Of a stretch of DNA of 64,000 bases, positions 51,201 to 60,555 are shown piece after piece. Both the position numbers and the translations under genes were made by a program. The stretch's first letter is position 1. The number at the start of each line of letters is the position of its first letter. Below the pieces are notes generated by a model. It was not told the origin of the DNA, made no database searches, and was given only the letters and a program-made list of their open reading frames with translations. The DNA is from CAIZGX01 sp044354975 (GTDB lineage: Bacteria > Bacteroidota > Bacteroidia > Flavobacteriales_D > Sanyastnellaceae): NCBI GenBank assembly GCA_044354975.1, contig JBIKZA010000003.1:3234-67233 (forward strand). The letters are read 5' to 3'.

Positions 51201-54200
51201 CATCATCGAGATGGGGCGGAATTCAGCGGGCATTAACAACTACGGATTTCGAAACTTCGAACGTGCAATTCATACAGTTTTGGGTAATGGATCCATTTCA
51301 CGAAGATTCGGAAAACATCCAGGGAGGTGACCTTTACTTCAATTTAGGAAATGTTTCTGAAGACATCATGAACGACTCTTACATGAGTTTCGAAAATGGA
51401 TTTCCCTCGGCAAATAACGATCTCCCTATTGAGCAAGGAACATGGGGTAACTATCCCTCACCTACGACTTTCAACGTGGTAAACGCATTTGATTACACCT
51501 CTGGAAATTACGAGCAACAAGATATTGGTTTAGATGGTTTGAATTCAACGGCGGAACAAGCCTATTTTGCGAACTGGTTACTTCAGTTGCAAGGGTTTTT
51601 AACTCCCGATGCCTATGCCAAATATCAGCAGGATCCCTCAGCAGATAATTTTAGTTATTTCAGAAGTTCGCAGGCTGATGCAGCTAACTTGAACACCGTA
51701 GAGCGCTACAAAAATTTCAATCGATACGAAGGCAACTCAAACACCAATACACCCGACGGATATCCCATTGCAGCCACTACTATTCCGAATTCGGAAGACA
51801 TAAACCAAGATATAACACTCAACACAATTGAAAGTTATTTTCAGTACAAAGTAAGTCTTCGTCCAAATGATTTAGGCGATGCTAATTTGGGAAGAAATTA
51901 CATCACAGATACCTTCGTTACAACGAAAACAACAGCGAACAACGAAGAGCGTCAAATTCGCTGGTACCAATTCAAAATTCCAATCAAGGAATATGAGAAG
52001 CGTGTGGGAAGTATTCCTGATTTCCGGTCCATTCGATACATTCGAATGTTCTTGAAAGGTTGGGAAGAGCCGGTTACTTTGCGTTTTGCACGCTTGGAAT
52101 TGGTTCGTGGTGAATGGAGGAAATACGATAACACATTAGCAGGAAATCAAGAACAAGAAATAAACGACGATCCGGAAACAACCTTCAACATTGCCGCAGT
52201 GAACATTGAAGAAAATGGAAATCGAGAGCCTGTTCCTTACGCTGTTCCTCCCGGAATTATTCGCGAACAAGACGTAGCTTCTGCCAACTTAAGAAATTTG
52301 AATGAGCAGTCATTGTCATTAAGCGTTTGCAATTTGAAAGATGGAGACGCACGTGCCACATACAAAAATGTGAAGTATGATTTGCGCCAATACAAACGCC
52401 TTCGCATGTTCGCTCACGCGGAAGCCGCGGGCATTCAATCAGAATTAAAAGATAACGATGTTTCCGTATTCATTCGCTTAGGTTCCGACTTCGATGAGAA
52501 CTATTACGAGTATGAAGTTCCAATGAGTGTAACACCTTGGTACACCAACAATGACGACGAAATTTGGCCTGCGGAAAACAACTTTGATATTAAACTTTCC
52601 GATTTACAAAACCTAAAGATTAATCGTCCTTCTTCAACTTCTGTATTGTCTGTTGTAGACACTATTCTAGACAACAACGTTCACCTTTCGGTAAAAGGAA
52701 ATCCGAACTTGGCCAATATCACAACCATGATGATTGGTATTCGAAACCCCGATAAGGACACCAATCCTTTTGGTGTAATAGACGATGGAAGAGGGAAATG
52801 CGCAACCGTTTGGGTTAATGAATTACGCCTTTCTGAGTTCGATGAAAAATCGGGATCAGCGGCTATTGCGAGATTGACTGCGCAATTGGCAGATTTTGGA
52901 AACGTGGCGGTGTCGGGAAATATAAGCACTCCCGGCTGGGGCGCAATAGAGCAAAGAGTTCAGCAAAGACAACAGGAAACAAAGATGGGGCTCGATGCAA
53001 GTAGCACGTTGCAACTTGGTAAGTTCTTCCCGAAAGATTGGGGTGTGCAATTGCCAATGTATTTAGGGTTTTCAGAAAATGTACAAACGCCAAGGTATAG
53101 TCCTCTTCAACCAGATATTCAAATGACGGATTTACCGACACTGAATAAACCTTTGAAACAGAAATCACAAACATATACTAAGCGTAGAAGTATCAATTTC
53201 ACCAATGTGAAAATTGCTCCTAAAAAAGGAGCCGCCGCAGATAAGGGTGTGGGTCTACCAAGTGCTGAAGATAAAGGGAAGCCAGGAACGCAGGCTGCAC
53301 CAGCAAGCACCGACAAGCCAAAGTTTTATGGAGTAGATAATTTCTCTGTTTCATACGCCTACAATGAAACATACTTCCGTGATATCAATACCGATTGGCG
53401 TTTGCAAAAACAATATCAAGGAGCCTTCGACTATAGCTTCACGAATAAACCAAAAGAGTTCAAACCGTTAGCAAATTTCCCAGTCATTAAAACTTCGAAA
53501 TATCTGAAGTGGCTGAAGGAATTCAACTTCTATGCTGGAATCAAACAACTGAGCTTCAGAACTGAAATGAATCGCTCGTATGAAACCAGTCGCATTCGAA
53601 ACAACTCTTTGGAATTAACCGGCATTTATAGCGACATGCTCATTCAAACGCAAGCTCAAAAGAATTGGAATTGGACTAGAAACTATTCCATGAAATATGA
53701 CTTGACCAAGAATCTGAAAACCGATTTCACCGCGAGCAATATTGCGCTGGTAGGTGAACCGCGTGGTGTAATAAATAAGAACGATGTTGATTGGTACGAG
53801 TCCTACAAAGATTCAGTTTGGAGTAATATTCAACATTTCGGAGAAACAACAACCTACAATCACAACGTAGGAGTGACTTATAAACTACCGTTAGATAAAT
53901 TTCCTTTATTGAACTTTATGAGCGCAGATGCGCGATACGGAGGAACATTCAGATGGGATCGCGCGCCCTTCACTCAGGATACACTCGGAAATACCATTCA
54001 GAACAGCAGACAAATTCAACTCAATGCACAAGGGAATTTCGAAACCTTGTACAACAACGTCCCTCGTTTGAAGCAAGCTTTAACCGGAAAAAAACCTGAT
54101 GCAGGTAAAAAAGATGCTGGAAAGAAAGATGATCCATCGAATAAAGATGGCTTTGGAGATGATCTAAAGAAGAAGACAGAGAAGAAAGAAAAAGTAGATC

Positions 54201-55669
54201 CGTTAGATGTAGCTCTTCGATTCATTATGATGGTTCGCACAGTGAATGGAAGCTACACAAAGAATGAAGGACTGTCGCTTCCGGGATATGCCAATAGTAC
54301 TAGTATTCTCGGATTCGATGATCAGTTCGATGGCCCAGGTGTCGGATTCCTCGTGGGACAGCAGAATACAGATTTAATGGGCAATCCTACGGGACGCAAT
54401 TTTGCTACAGATGCCGCAAGCAACGACTGGTTGGTGCAACGTCAATCTTTGAATATTCAATACAACGAAACATTCACAGAAACATGGAATGCGAAAATGA
54501 ACTTAGAACCGTTCCGTTATTTCAAGGTTGAACTTTCAGCTACTCGACAAGAAGGAAAAAATTACAATTCGTTTTTTAGGTATGACCCAACCATTGACGA
54601 TTACACGTTCCAATCACCAATGGAAACAGGAAATTTCTCGGCATCTTTAATAACTTGGAATACTGCGTTTGTTAAGGACGACAAAGAGAACAACTATGCG
54701 AGTCCAATTTTCGATCAACTCTTAGCGAATAGAAAGGAAATATCTAGCCGCTTGAACAATGAGACGTACCAACTAGCAAATCCGAATGACTCTGGATACT
54801 ATGAAGGTTTCGGATCACTTTCTCAAAATGTAATTATCCCTTCATTCATTGCGGCTTATACAGGTCGATCAACAAGTGAAGTAGCATTGAATCCATTTGC
54901 AACCAAGGCGCAGCCAAACTGGAAAATCACGTATGACGGGTTAACCAAATTGCCTGCAGTGAAGAAGTATTTCAAACAGTTCAATGTCACTCATAATTAT
55001 CGTTCTACTGCTACCGCTTCTTATGTAACAAACTTGAAGTATGAAGAGTTTAATAATCTTCCCACAGGCATTGATCAAAGCTCAGAACAGAATTTCATTT
55101 CTCAACAACAAATAGGTACTGTAACTCTTACAGAATCCATGTCTCCTTTGGTGGGATTCGATATGACACTGAAGACAAAGAAAGTGAACGATCCGCTAAT
55201 AAAATTGGAGTACAAGCGCGACCGTACCATTGCTTTAGGAATGGCGAATTATCAGATCACAGAAACGAAGAGCAATAGCTTTGTCATTGGTTTGGGATAT
55301 AAAATCACCGAAGTTCCTAATCCGTTCGGAAGAAAAAAAGGAAGTAAACTTCCAGTGAAATTACTTGAAAAATCAACGTTGAATTTGCGTGTCGATTTCA
55401 CCATTCGCGACAACTTTACCTTAATCAGAAAAATTGAAGAACAGCAAAATCAGGTTACAGCTGGACAAACGTTGTTTAGTGTTAAATCGAGCGCTGACAT
55501 GGCAATTAGCGACAAGCTAACTCTTCGTTTCTTCTACGATCATCAAATTAACAAACCGGCAATTTCGACAAGTTTCCAAACGTCGAACATTACCACCGGA
55601 CTTGCCATTCGATTTACTTTAAATGGTTCGGGCGGCTCGAACACTGCCCAACCCCAAGGTGGACAATAA
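48245..55669 (+). CDS. sprA: Type IX secretion translocon SprA (Sov)
   Basis: SprA forms the very large outer-membrane channel of the type IX secretion system, which exports proteins with the sorting domains seen elsewhere in this window. At 2474 residues it has the family's length. A GTG start gives a signal peptide with a basic n-region (KEVVLRLLSR) ending WLAWA; a start at the later ATG (48290) would lack it. SprA_N blocks are seen near residue 80 (EYNPETGRYEVI) and later; barrel strands run to the end (GLAIRFTLNGSGG). Two Lys/Ala/Asp-rich segments (about 1655-1695 and 1948-1985) look like flexible loops. Cotranscribed with maeB-ruvA. Confidence 0.96.
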   Translation: MKEVVLRLLSRAIFVMALCVSGWLAWANTSVQTRVIAKSNHNFVFAPDTVTPIWPNDDTPSPSEGSGGIEIPLPDNIHYSIEYNPETGRYEVIQKVGDKFDYRRPTTMDREDFLNFQLDKNVSKYWNKIKDDKAAANKEFAPVIKVGGDNFEHIFGSNEIEIRPQGSAELTFGLNSQRTENPRIPERQRKNTNFNFDQKIQMNVIGNIGTKMKLKVNYNTESTFDFENNMKVEYTGDEDQVMRKIELGTVALPLTGSLMPGSLGLFGAKIETQWGKLKNTTILTQQKGERKEITVQGGAQTTRFDIAADNYEANRHYFLSGFFRDNYGNALASLPVVNSGANITRIEVWVVNQQANTQDVRNIMAFTDLGENSQYMASDYNNSSLISPGQLQNPDNENNNLYNVLSNNQNILDFSNANAAIQALGYGMRQGIHYERVGNARKLTPSEYSYNARLGFLSLKQSLNNAEVLGVSYEYTLNGQTYQVGTLSQDGIAAPQALMLKMLKSSITLVKLTNGDPSPLWVNMMKNVYNLESFGISPENFRLEVWYNNPATGVNMNYIPREPLSGKLLLQVMNLDRIDAQQMPGSDGFFDFVPNASTSGGLIDASTGRVFFPVVEPFGSHLSDQIYAGLGNTPQAAQVVSQVVFQALYDSTKTAAQIGFPQLNRFRIKGEYQSASGSEISLNALNVPQGAVTVTAGGMRLVEGTDFTVNYNLGKVTILNESIMSSGQPIKVAVESNSMFNLQYKTLLGSRFDYKFSDNLAMGATIMNLKERPLTQKVNAGDDPVNNAMMGFDMNFQKEVPIITKWIDRIPGIQTKEKSTVTFSLEAAKIFPGHSRAISKDGNAYVDDFEGSQSVIDLRSLNQWFLASTPKLQSTLFPEGDFEDSLVYGANRAQLSWYIIDPLFYRNSSYTPPNISADIQSDHRMREVLESEVFPNRQLPSGTPPNITCLDLTYYPEERGMYNYELPNGYSGRTSGLNDSGTLKDPSSRWGGIQRALTTTDFETSNVQFIQFWVMDPFHEDSENIQGGDLYFNLGNVSEDIMNDSYMSFENGFPSANNDLPIEQGTWGNYPSPTTFNVVNAFDYTSGNYEQQDIGLDGLNSTAEQAYFANWLLQLQGFLTPDAYAKYQQDPSADNFSYFRSSQADAANLNTVERYKNFNRYEGNSNTNTPDGYPIAATTIPNSEDINQDITLNTIESYFQYKVSLRPNDLGDANLGRNYITDTFVTTKTTANNEERQIRWYQFKIPIKEYEKRVGSIPDFRSIRYIRMFLKGWEEPVTLRFARLELVRGEWRKYDNTLAGNQEQEINDDPETTFNIAAVNIEENGNREPVPYAVPPGIIREQDVASANLRNLNEQSLSLSVCNLKDGDARATYKNVKYDLRQYKRLRMFAHAEAAGIQSELKDNDVSVFIRLGSDFDENYYEYEVPMSVTPWYTNNDDEIWPAENNFDIKLSDLQNLKINRPSSTSVLSVVDTILDNNVHLSVKGNPNLANITTMMIGIRNPDKDTNPFGVIDDGRGKCATVWVNELRLSEFDEKSGSAAIARLTAQLADFGNVAVSGNISTPGWGAIEQRVQQRQQETKMGLDASSTLQLGKFFPKDWGVQLPMYLGFSENVQTPRYSPLQPDIQMTDLPTLNKPLKQKSQTYTKRRSINFTNVKIAPKKGAAADKGVGLPSAEDKGKPGTQAAPASTDKPKFYGVDNFSVSYAYNETYFRDINTDWRLQKQYQGAFDYSFTNKPKEFKPLANFPVIKTSKYLKWLKEFNFYAGIKQLSFRTEMNRSYETSRIRNNSLELTGIYSDMLIQTQAQKNWNWTRNYSMKYDLTKNLKTDFTASNIALVGEPRGVINKNDVDWYESYKDSVWSNIQHFGETTTYNHNVGVTYKLPLDKFPLLNFMSADARYGGTFRWDRAPFTQDTLGNTIQNSRQIQLNAQGNFETLYNNVPRLKQALTGKKPDAGKKDAGKKDDPSNKDGFGDDLKKKTEKKEKVDPLDVALRFIMMVRTVNGSYTKNEGLSLPGYANSTSILGFDDQFDGPGVGFLVGQQNTDLMGNPTGRNFATDAASNDWLVQRQSLNIQYNETFTETWNAKMNLEPFRYFKVELSATRQEGKNYNSFFRYDPTIDDYTFQSPMETGNFSASLITWNTAFVKDDKENNYASPIFDQLLANRKEISSRLNNETYQLANPNDSGYYEGFGSLSQNVIIPSFIAAYTGRSTSEVALNPFATKAQPNWKITYDGLTKLPAVKKYFKQFNVTHNYRSTATASYVTNLKYEEFNNLPTGIDQSSEQNFISQQQIGTVTLTESMSPLVGFDMTLKTKKVNDPLIKLEYKRDRTIALGMANYQITETKSNSFVIGLGYKITEVPNPFGRKKGSKLPVKLLEKSTLNLRVDFTIRDNFTLIRKIEEQQNQVTAGQTLFSVKSSADMAISDKLTLRFFYDHQINKPAISTSFQTSNITTGLAIRFTLNGSGGSNTAQPQGGQ

Positions 55670-55722
55670 TTTTGGGTTTCATTATCACATTAAACTTTTG
55701 TGTTTTTTATCAGTCTTAACAT

Positions 55723-55730
55723 TAAATTTG
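55723..55730 (+). promoter_or_regulatory. -7 box for the VTC-domain gene
   Basis: TAAATTTG is an exact match to TAnnTTTG, ending 12 bases before the GTG start at 55743. A TTG at 55698-55700 is a possible -33 element. Confidence 0.45.
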
Positions 55731-55742
55731 TGTTAAGTTCGT

Positions 55743-56510
55743 GTGATATTAAAATTTGTGACCCCAATTGAGCAAATAGTGCAGCAGTTTACCCCAATTA
55801 CTTTGAAAGAAATGGAGGGGGTGGAATTGATGAATAGAACCGACACCAAATTTGTGGTGTCGCTTGATCAGTTGCTTTCAATATTGGAAGAAGTCAAGAA
55901 TACCTACCGAATACTTGAAGTAAATGACATTCGATTCAGTCATTACGAAACGTTGTATTACGACACGGATGAGTTTCTTTTCTATACTCGTCATCACAAC
56001 GGTAAGAAAAACAGATGGAAAATCAGAAAGCGCTCCTATGTAGATAGTGCTGTGAGTTTTCTTGAATTGAAATTCAAATCAAATCGGGGTAGAACTCAAA
56101 AACAGCGCACAGGAATTCCTGAATTTGGCACTGAGTTGAACGGGGATGAGGAAAAATTCATAGGTCATAAAGCCGGAATTGATTTCCATTTGTCTCCCCA
56201 GGTGAAAAATAATTTCACTCGAGTAACTTTAGTAGAACCAAGTCTGCCTGAGAGAATAACAATCGATTTAAAACTTTCTTTCGAATGGAATAATATCTTA
56301 AGAGAACTGAAGCAAATCGTTATCATTGAAGTAAAGCAGGAGAAAAGAAACCGCCTTTCGCCATTTTTACAAGCGCTAAAAAAGAGACATATTAGAGAAG
56401 AGAGCATAAGTAAATATTGTTTGGGAGTAGCTATGCTTGTACCTTTCGTAAAGAAAAATATTTTCAAAGGAAAGCTTATCAAAGTGAATAAATTAGAATC
56501 AATTAAATAA
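55743..56510 (+). CDS. Polyphosphate polymerase (VTC) domain protein
   Basis: A 255-residue protein of the VTC/triphosphate tunnel family. Tunnel residues typical of the family are visible in LMNRTDTKFVV, HHNGKKNRWKIRKRSYV, FLELKFKSNRGRT and the late EVKQEKRN. Some members make polyphosphate from ATP; activity in this bacterial group is not established. Its start is GTG; an ATG at 55810 would cut into the conserved first strand region. Four bases separate it from the DUF4956 gene, a pair often found together. Confidence 0.88.
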   Translation: MILKFVTPIEQIVQQFTPITLKEMEGVELMNRTDTKFVVSLDQLLSILEEVKNTYRILEVNDIRFSHYETLYYDTDEFLFYTRHHNGKKNRWKIRKRSYVDSAVSFLELKFKSNRGRTQKQRTGIPEFGTELNGDEEKFIGHKAGIDFHLSPQVKNNFTRVTLVEPSLPERITIDLKLSFEWNNILRELKQIVIIEVKQEKRNRLSPFLQALKKRHIREESISKYCLGVAMLVPFVKKNIFKGKLIKVNKLESIK

Positions 56511-56514
56511 GATT

Positions 56515-57207
56515 ATGTTAGATACACTCAATGCAATTTTTTTGCAATCAGATTTTGACCCAATGGGAGGAATGAAATTTATTCACTTGGAAGATTTCCT
56601 GGGGTTAATCATTCGTTTATCTGTGCATATGCTATTCGTGGTACTTTTGGTTAGAGGTATATATTATCCCATAGCAAAAAGAAAGGATTTTCTATTCACC
56701 TATTTGCTCTTTAGTTTAACCATTTTCCTCATGTGTTTCATGCTAGAAAGCGTGAAGCTGCAAATGGGATTTGCATTGGGTTTGTTCGCGGTTTTCGGAA
56801 TTATTCGATACAGAACAGACGCTATTCCTATTAAAGAAATGACTTACCTCTTTGTTGTTATTGGAATGTCAGTGATGAATGCGCTAATCAATAAAAAAAT
56901 ATCATTAGTTGAATTGTCATTCGCTAATCTCGTAATCATAGGCGCAACATATGGTCTAGAAAAGGTTTGGTTGCTACGTCACGAAGCACAAAAAATCATT
57001 GTCTATGAAAACATTGATTTGATTAAAGTAGGAAGGGAAGAAGAAATGATAGCAGATATTGAAGCAAGAACTGGCATTAAAGTGAACCGTTTCGAAATTG
57101 GAAAAATAGATTTCCTTCGCGATACTGCTTTAATAAAAATATACTTCTTCGAAGACGAGCAAGGAAATCAAACAGATGATTCTTTCTCGGGAAATATCAA
57201 CGTCTAA
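56515..57207 (+). CDS. DUF4956 membrane protein
   Basis: A 230-residue inner-membrane protein with about four helices (about 33-55, 58-75, 80-100 and 110-150), the DUF4956 signature GFALGLFAVFGIIRYRTDAIPIKEMTY, and a cytosolic C-terminal domain. DUF4956 proteins often accompany a VTC-domain protein, so the two probably work together at the membrane. CotH, sometimes a third partner, is absent. Confidence 0.88.
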   Translation: MLDTLNAIFLQSDFDPMGGMKFIHLEDFLGLIIRLSVHMLFVVLLVRGIYYPIAKRKDFLFTYLLFSLTIFLMCFMLESVKLQMGFALGLFAVFGIIRYRTDAIPIKEMTYLFVVIGMSVMNALINKKISLVELSFANLVIIGATYGLEKVWLLRHEAQKIIVYENIDLIKVGREEEMIADIEARTGIKVNRFEIGKIDFLRDTALIKIYFFEDEQGNQTDDSFSGNINV

Positions 57208-57212
57208 AAGTT

Positions 57213-58265
57213 TTAGCGAAACATATTCCAGCGCAATACGTCGTCTTCAGCGATGTCTTGCGCTGTTTGCTTTCCGATCAATTGAGAAATATCCTTCGGT
57301 GAAATTCCACTTGCTGGACGCTTCCAAGTTAGATCTTCAAAAGTAACAGCATGTCCCGCTGGCATAGCTTTCGCCGCCACTAAACTTCTTCGAGCATTTG
57401 CACGAGCAGGCGCTTCATCATCAATGGCAGTCAATTCAAATCCGCCTAACAATTCAACCGTGCGATTCATGCGCGTATGGAAGTGTTTGAGGTCTTCCTT
57501 ATCCATCGCATGATAATGGTCGTTACCCGGCAAGGTCTTGTCGTGCGTGAAGTGCTTTTCTAACACTGTAGCACCCAAGAGTGTTGCAACCTCTAGCGTA
57601 TGCATGTCGTTTGGAAGTGTATGATCACTGTAACCAGGTATCGTTTGAGGAAAAGTAGAAATCAAATCTTTAATCATTCCCAAATGCGCATTCGGATCTG
57701 GTGTTGGGTAATTCAATACGCAGTGCATGAGGCACAGTTTATTTCCATATTTCGCAATGGTCTCAACAGCTTGTTGCACTTCCCATTTGTAGGAAGCACC
57801 TGTACTCAAAATAATGGGCTTACCAAATTTGCATTGGTGTTCAATGAAGGGAAGATTCGTAATGTCAGAACTGGAAATTTTATAAACGCTCATTAAATCG
57901 TTCAAGAAGTTGGCACTCTCAACATCGAAAGCAGTGCTCATAAATTCTATCCCAACTTCTTCGCAATAGCGAGCTAGTTGCTCGAATTCTTTCTTCCAGA
58001 ATTTGTCTTACTTCTTGAATAATTCAAACTGACTGCGCGTAGGTTCTTTGGTAATGTCCCAATAATAAGGACTGTCTTTACTTGCAATAGTCTCTGCCTT
58101 GTAAGTTTGAAATTTAATGGCATTCGCGCCACCTTCAGCAGCTTCGTCTATCAGTCTTTTCGCCAAGTCCATAGAACCTTCATGGTTCACACCGGCTTCA
58201 GCAATAATGAATGGGCGAATGATTTTTTTTGAATCGTAATTGTAAAGGAAATCTCTTAAACTCAT
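57213..58265 (-). pseudogene. N-acetylneuraminate/pseudaminate synthase family gene interrupted by one in-frame stop
   Basis: The two pieces 58008-58265 and 57213-57941 are in the same frame and together give about 350 residues of a NeuB/PseI-type synthase: FIIAEAGVNHEG, AIKFQTYKAET, then after the break EFMSTAFD, LSTGASYKWEV, GYSDHT, LEKHFTHDK, and a C-terminal SAF antifreeze-like domain (RRSLVAAKAMPAGHAV). The only defect is TAA at 58008-58010 where homologs have Tyr (FELFKK-Y-DKFW); the 22 codons that follow also read as normal family sequence. It is a single-base nonsense change, so a recent pseudogene, a base error or readthrough are all possible. An ATG at 57941 could restart translation. 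Confidence 0.85.
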
Positions 58266-58269
58266 ATTT

Positions 58270-59451
58270 TTATTTTAATTCTTGAACGGCATGCCAAGCG
58301 AGCAATCCCATCCCAATTTTTAAGGCGTTTTCGTTGACAGCAAACTTGCTATTGTGCACAGGAGCTTTCCAAGAACCATCTTCGTTGGAAGTACCCAAGC
58401 GATAGAAGCATCCGGGCATTTGTTGTGAATAATAAGCGAAGTCCTCCGCAGTGGTTCGCATATCCAAGTCAATCACATTTTCTTCTCCCAAATAATCCTT
58501 CGCTTGCGCAATGGCGCGTTCAGTTAATTCAGGATTGTTGTACACCACGGGATACCCTCTTTCAATTCGAAAATCTAATTCACCGCCCATTCCTTCAACC
58601 AATCCTTTTGCAAGGGCAACGATTTTCTCATGCGCTAGTGTTCTCCACGTTTCAGAAAATGTGCGGAAGGTTCCTTCCAGCTTCACTTCATTCGGAATAA
58701 TATTCGTAGCCCCATTGCCAATTATTTTTCCGAAGGAAAGGACAGTAGGCATTTGCGGATTGCTCCAGCGTGACACAACTTGTTGCAAAGCGATAAGCAT
58801 GTGTGAAGCAATTAGAATCGGATCAATGCACTGATCGGGCTTCGCGCCGTGCCCGCCTTTTCCTTTAATAGTAACATAAAGCTCGTCAGTTGAAGCCATG
58901 TAGGCTCCTGCACGATAACCTACTTTTCCAGCAGGTAATTCAGGAAATACATGCTGTCCAAAAATTCCATTTGGTTTTTTATCTTGAAACAATCCATCTT
59001 GCATCATAAGCAATGCACCTCCAGGTAAAACTTCTTCAGCAGGTTGAAAAACCAACGTTACAATTCCTCCCCATTGCGCTTTTGTTTCATTTAGAATTTT
59101 CGCAGCACCAAGCAAAGACGACGTGTGAACATCATGGCCGCATGCGTGCATAACACCATCTACGGTGCTTTTAAAAGGCAAATCATTGTCTTCTACAATT
59201 GGAAGGGCATCCATATCTCCGCGCAGAGCAATGGTTTTTGTAGAAGCTAATCCACCTGTTATTTCTGCACGAATACCATATCCACCGATGTTTTCAGTGA
59301 ATGGAATTCCCCACTCGGCAAGATGTTTTGCTACGAATGCAGAAGTGTTTTTTTCTTGATAAGAAAGTTCCGGATTCGCGTGAATATGTCTGCGAATCGA
59401 AACGATTTCTTCAAAGTATTTTTCAGAAAGTTCTTTAATTAAATCTTTCAT
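58270..59451 (-). CDS. M20 family amidohydrolase
   Basis: A 393-residue zinc-dependent amidohydrolase of the M20D branch (N-acyl amino acid or hippurate hydrolases). Metal-site motifs are GDMDALPI, MHACGHDVHTSSLLGAA and VFQPAEE, and a dimerisation domain sits at about 185-300. The substrate is probably an N-acylated amino acid. Its stop lies four bases before the neuB-like start, and its start overlaps the DUF4258 stop by four bases, so all three form an operon. Confidence 0.93.
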   Translation of the reverse strand: MKDLIKELSEKYFEEIVSIRRHIHANPELSYQEKNTSAFVAKHLAEWGIPFTENIGGYGIRAEITGGLASTKTIALRGDMDALPIVEDNDLPFKSTVDGVMHACGHDVHTSSLLGAAKILNETKAQWGGIVTLVFQPAEEVLPGGALLMMQDGLFQDKKPNGIFGQHVFPELPAGKVGYRAGAYMASTDELYVTIKGKGGHGAKPDQCIDPILIASHMLIALQQVVSRWSNPQMPTVLSFGKIIGNGATNIIPNEVKLEGTFRTFSETWRTLAHEKIVALAKGLVEGMGGELDFRIERGYPVVYNNPELTERAIAQAKDYLGEENVIDLDMRTTAEDFAYYSQQMPGCFYRLGTSNEDGSWKAPVHNSKFAVNENALKIGMGLLAWHAVQELK

Positions 59452-59831
59452 GGCGCACAATCGCATTTGGTTTTTTCTCCTTCGCGACTAGCTTCTGCCA
59501 CTGCCACAGTCGAGTCTGTGCAAAGAATAATGTAGTTGACATTGTTGTGTGAAAGGAAGTAGCGCTTGGGATTATTCTGCGCATCTGATTTCGAAAAATC
59601 CACTTCACCTTGCCACTTCGCAGTTTCGAAATTCTCCATGGAAATTCCTTGACAATCCATTCGGCATTTACCGTGATTGGTGACCAAAGTTTTAGAAGCT
59701 TGAATCTGTTTCATGATCTGCTTTCCGGGCAACCATCCCAACCAATCGTAGTTCGGAAACATCATAAATACAAGCAAACAACCAATGGTTAGGCCAGTTG
59801 CAAAAAGTAAAAGTCTTCTTCGAAATTTCAT
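59448..59831 (-). CDS. DUF4258 domain-containing protein
   Basis: A 127-residue protein with one N-terminal hydrophobic helix (LLLFATGLTIGCLLVFMMF) and a DUF4258 region with GEVDFSKSDAQNNPKRYFL, followed by VNYIILCTDSTVAVAEA and a Cys-containing tail (CDCAP). The family is found in Bacteroidota; function unknown. It heads the operon with the amidohydrolase and the broken neuB-like gene, and diverges from the ABC transporter genes. Confidence 0.78.
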   Translation of the reverse strand: MKFRRRLLLFATGLTIGCLLVFMMFPNYDWLGWLPGKQIMKQIQASKTLVTNHGKCRMDCQGISMENFETAKWQGEVDFSKSDAQNNPKRYFLSHNNVNYIILCTDSTVAVAEASREGEKTKCDCAP

Positions 59832-59895
59832 GCTATTCAGATTCCCACAAAAGTGCATAAAATTTCCGAGTTAGCCATTAACTTAGTGGCCAATT

Positions 59896-60543
59896 ATGGC
59901 AATCATTCAAACAACGAATCTTCAATATACCTTTTCGAAAGGTCCTCAGCTGATTTTCCCTTCATTTCAAGCCGAAGAAAATAGCGAATTGTTGATTTTG
60001 GGAAATAGCGGAACCGGTAAAACAACTTTACTTCATTTATTAGCCGGTTTAAGAAAACCAACCTTAGGTGAAGTGGAAGTGAACGGTGTTCGTTTAAGTT
60101 CTTTGAGTGGCGCCGCCTTAGATCGTTTCAGAGGAAAGAACATAGGGGTTGTCTTTCAAACATCGCATTTTGTTCAATCACTTTCAGTGATGGACAACAT
60201 CATGTTAGCACCCTATTTTTCAGGAAACAAAGTTTCGAAATCAGATGCTGAAAGAATGTTGGATCGCTTAAATATTCTTTCGAAAAAAAATAAGAAAACG
60301 TCAACATTGAGTGTAGGCGAGCAACAACGCGCTGCCATTGCTCGCGCATTGCTGAATAACCCGTCATTAATTTTAGCCGACGAACCAACAAGTGCGCTCG
60401 ACGATGAGAACGCTAAGGATGTTTTAAATTTGTTGCGCGAGCAAACACATGCGTTGAAAGCCGCTCTGCTCATAGTAACGCACGACAATCGACTAAAAGA
60501 TGAAGTGAAGCAACGCATAGAATTAACCGCATTGAAATCTTAA
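59896..60543 (+). CDS. ABC transporter ATP-binding protein (MacB/LolD type)
   Basis: A 215-residue ATPase with Walker A GNSGTGKTTLL, Q-loop VFQTSHFVQ, signature LSVGEQQRAAIARAL, Walker B LILADEPTSALD and H-loop VTHDN. It pairs with the FtsX-like permease 12 bases downstream, as in the MacB/LolCDE class of transporters that move lipoproteins or extract substrates without import through the membrane. Confidence 0.93.
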   Translation: MAIIQTTNLQYTFSKGPQLIFPSFQAEENSELLILGNSGTGKTTLLHLLAGLRKPTLGEVEVNGVRLSSLSGAALDRFRGKNIGVVFQTSHFVQSLSVMDNIMLAPYFSGNKVSKSDAERMLDRLNILSKKNKKTSTLSVGEQQRAAIARALLNNPSLILADEPTSALDDENAKDVLNLLREQTHALKAALLIVTHDNRLKDEVKQRIELTALKS

Positions 60544-60555
60544 CCACAATTCATC

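Noticed and set aside
53119..53316. Minus-strand open frames within sprA
   Set aside because: They are shadows of the strongly coding plus-strand frame and show no promoter or family features.
57941..58010. TAA in the neuB-like gene as a frameshift
   Set aside because: The two parts are in the same frame (324 bases apart, a multiple of three), so it is a nonsense codon, not a frameshift.
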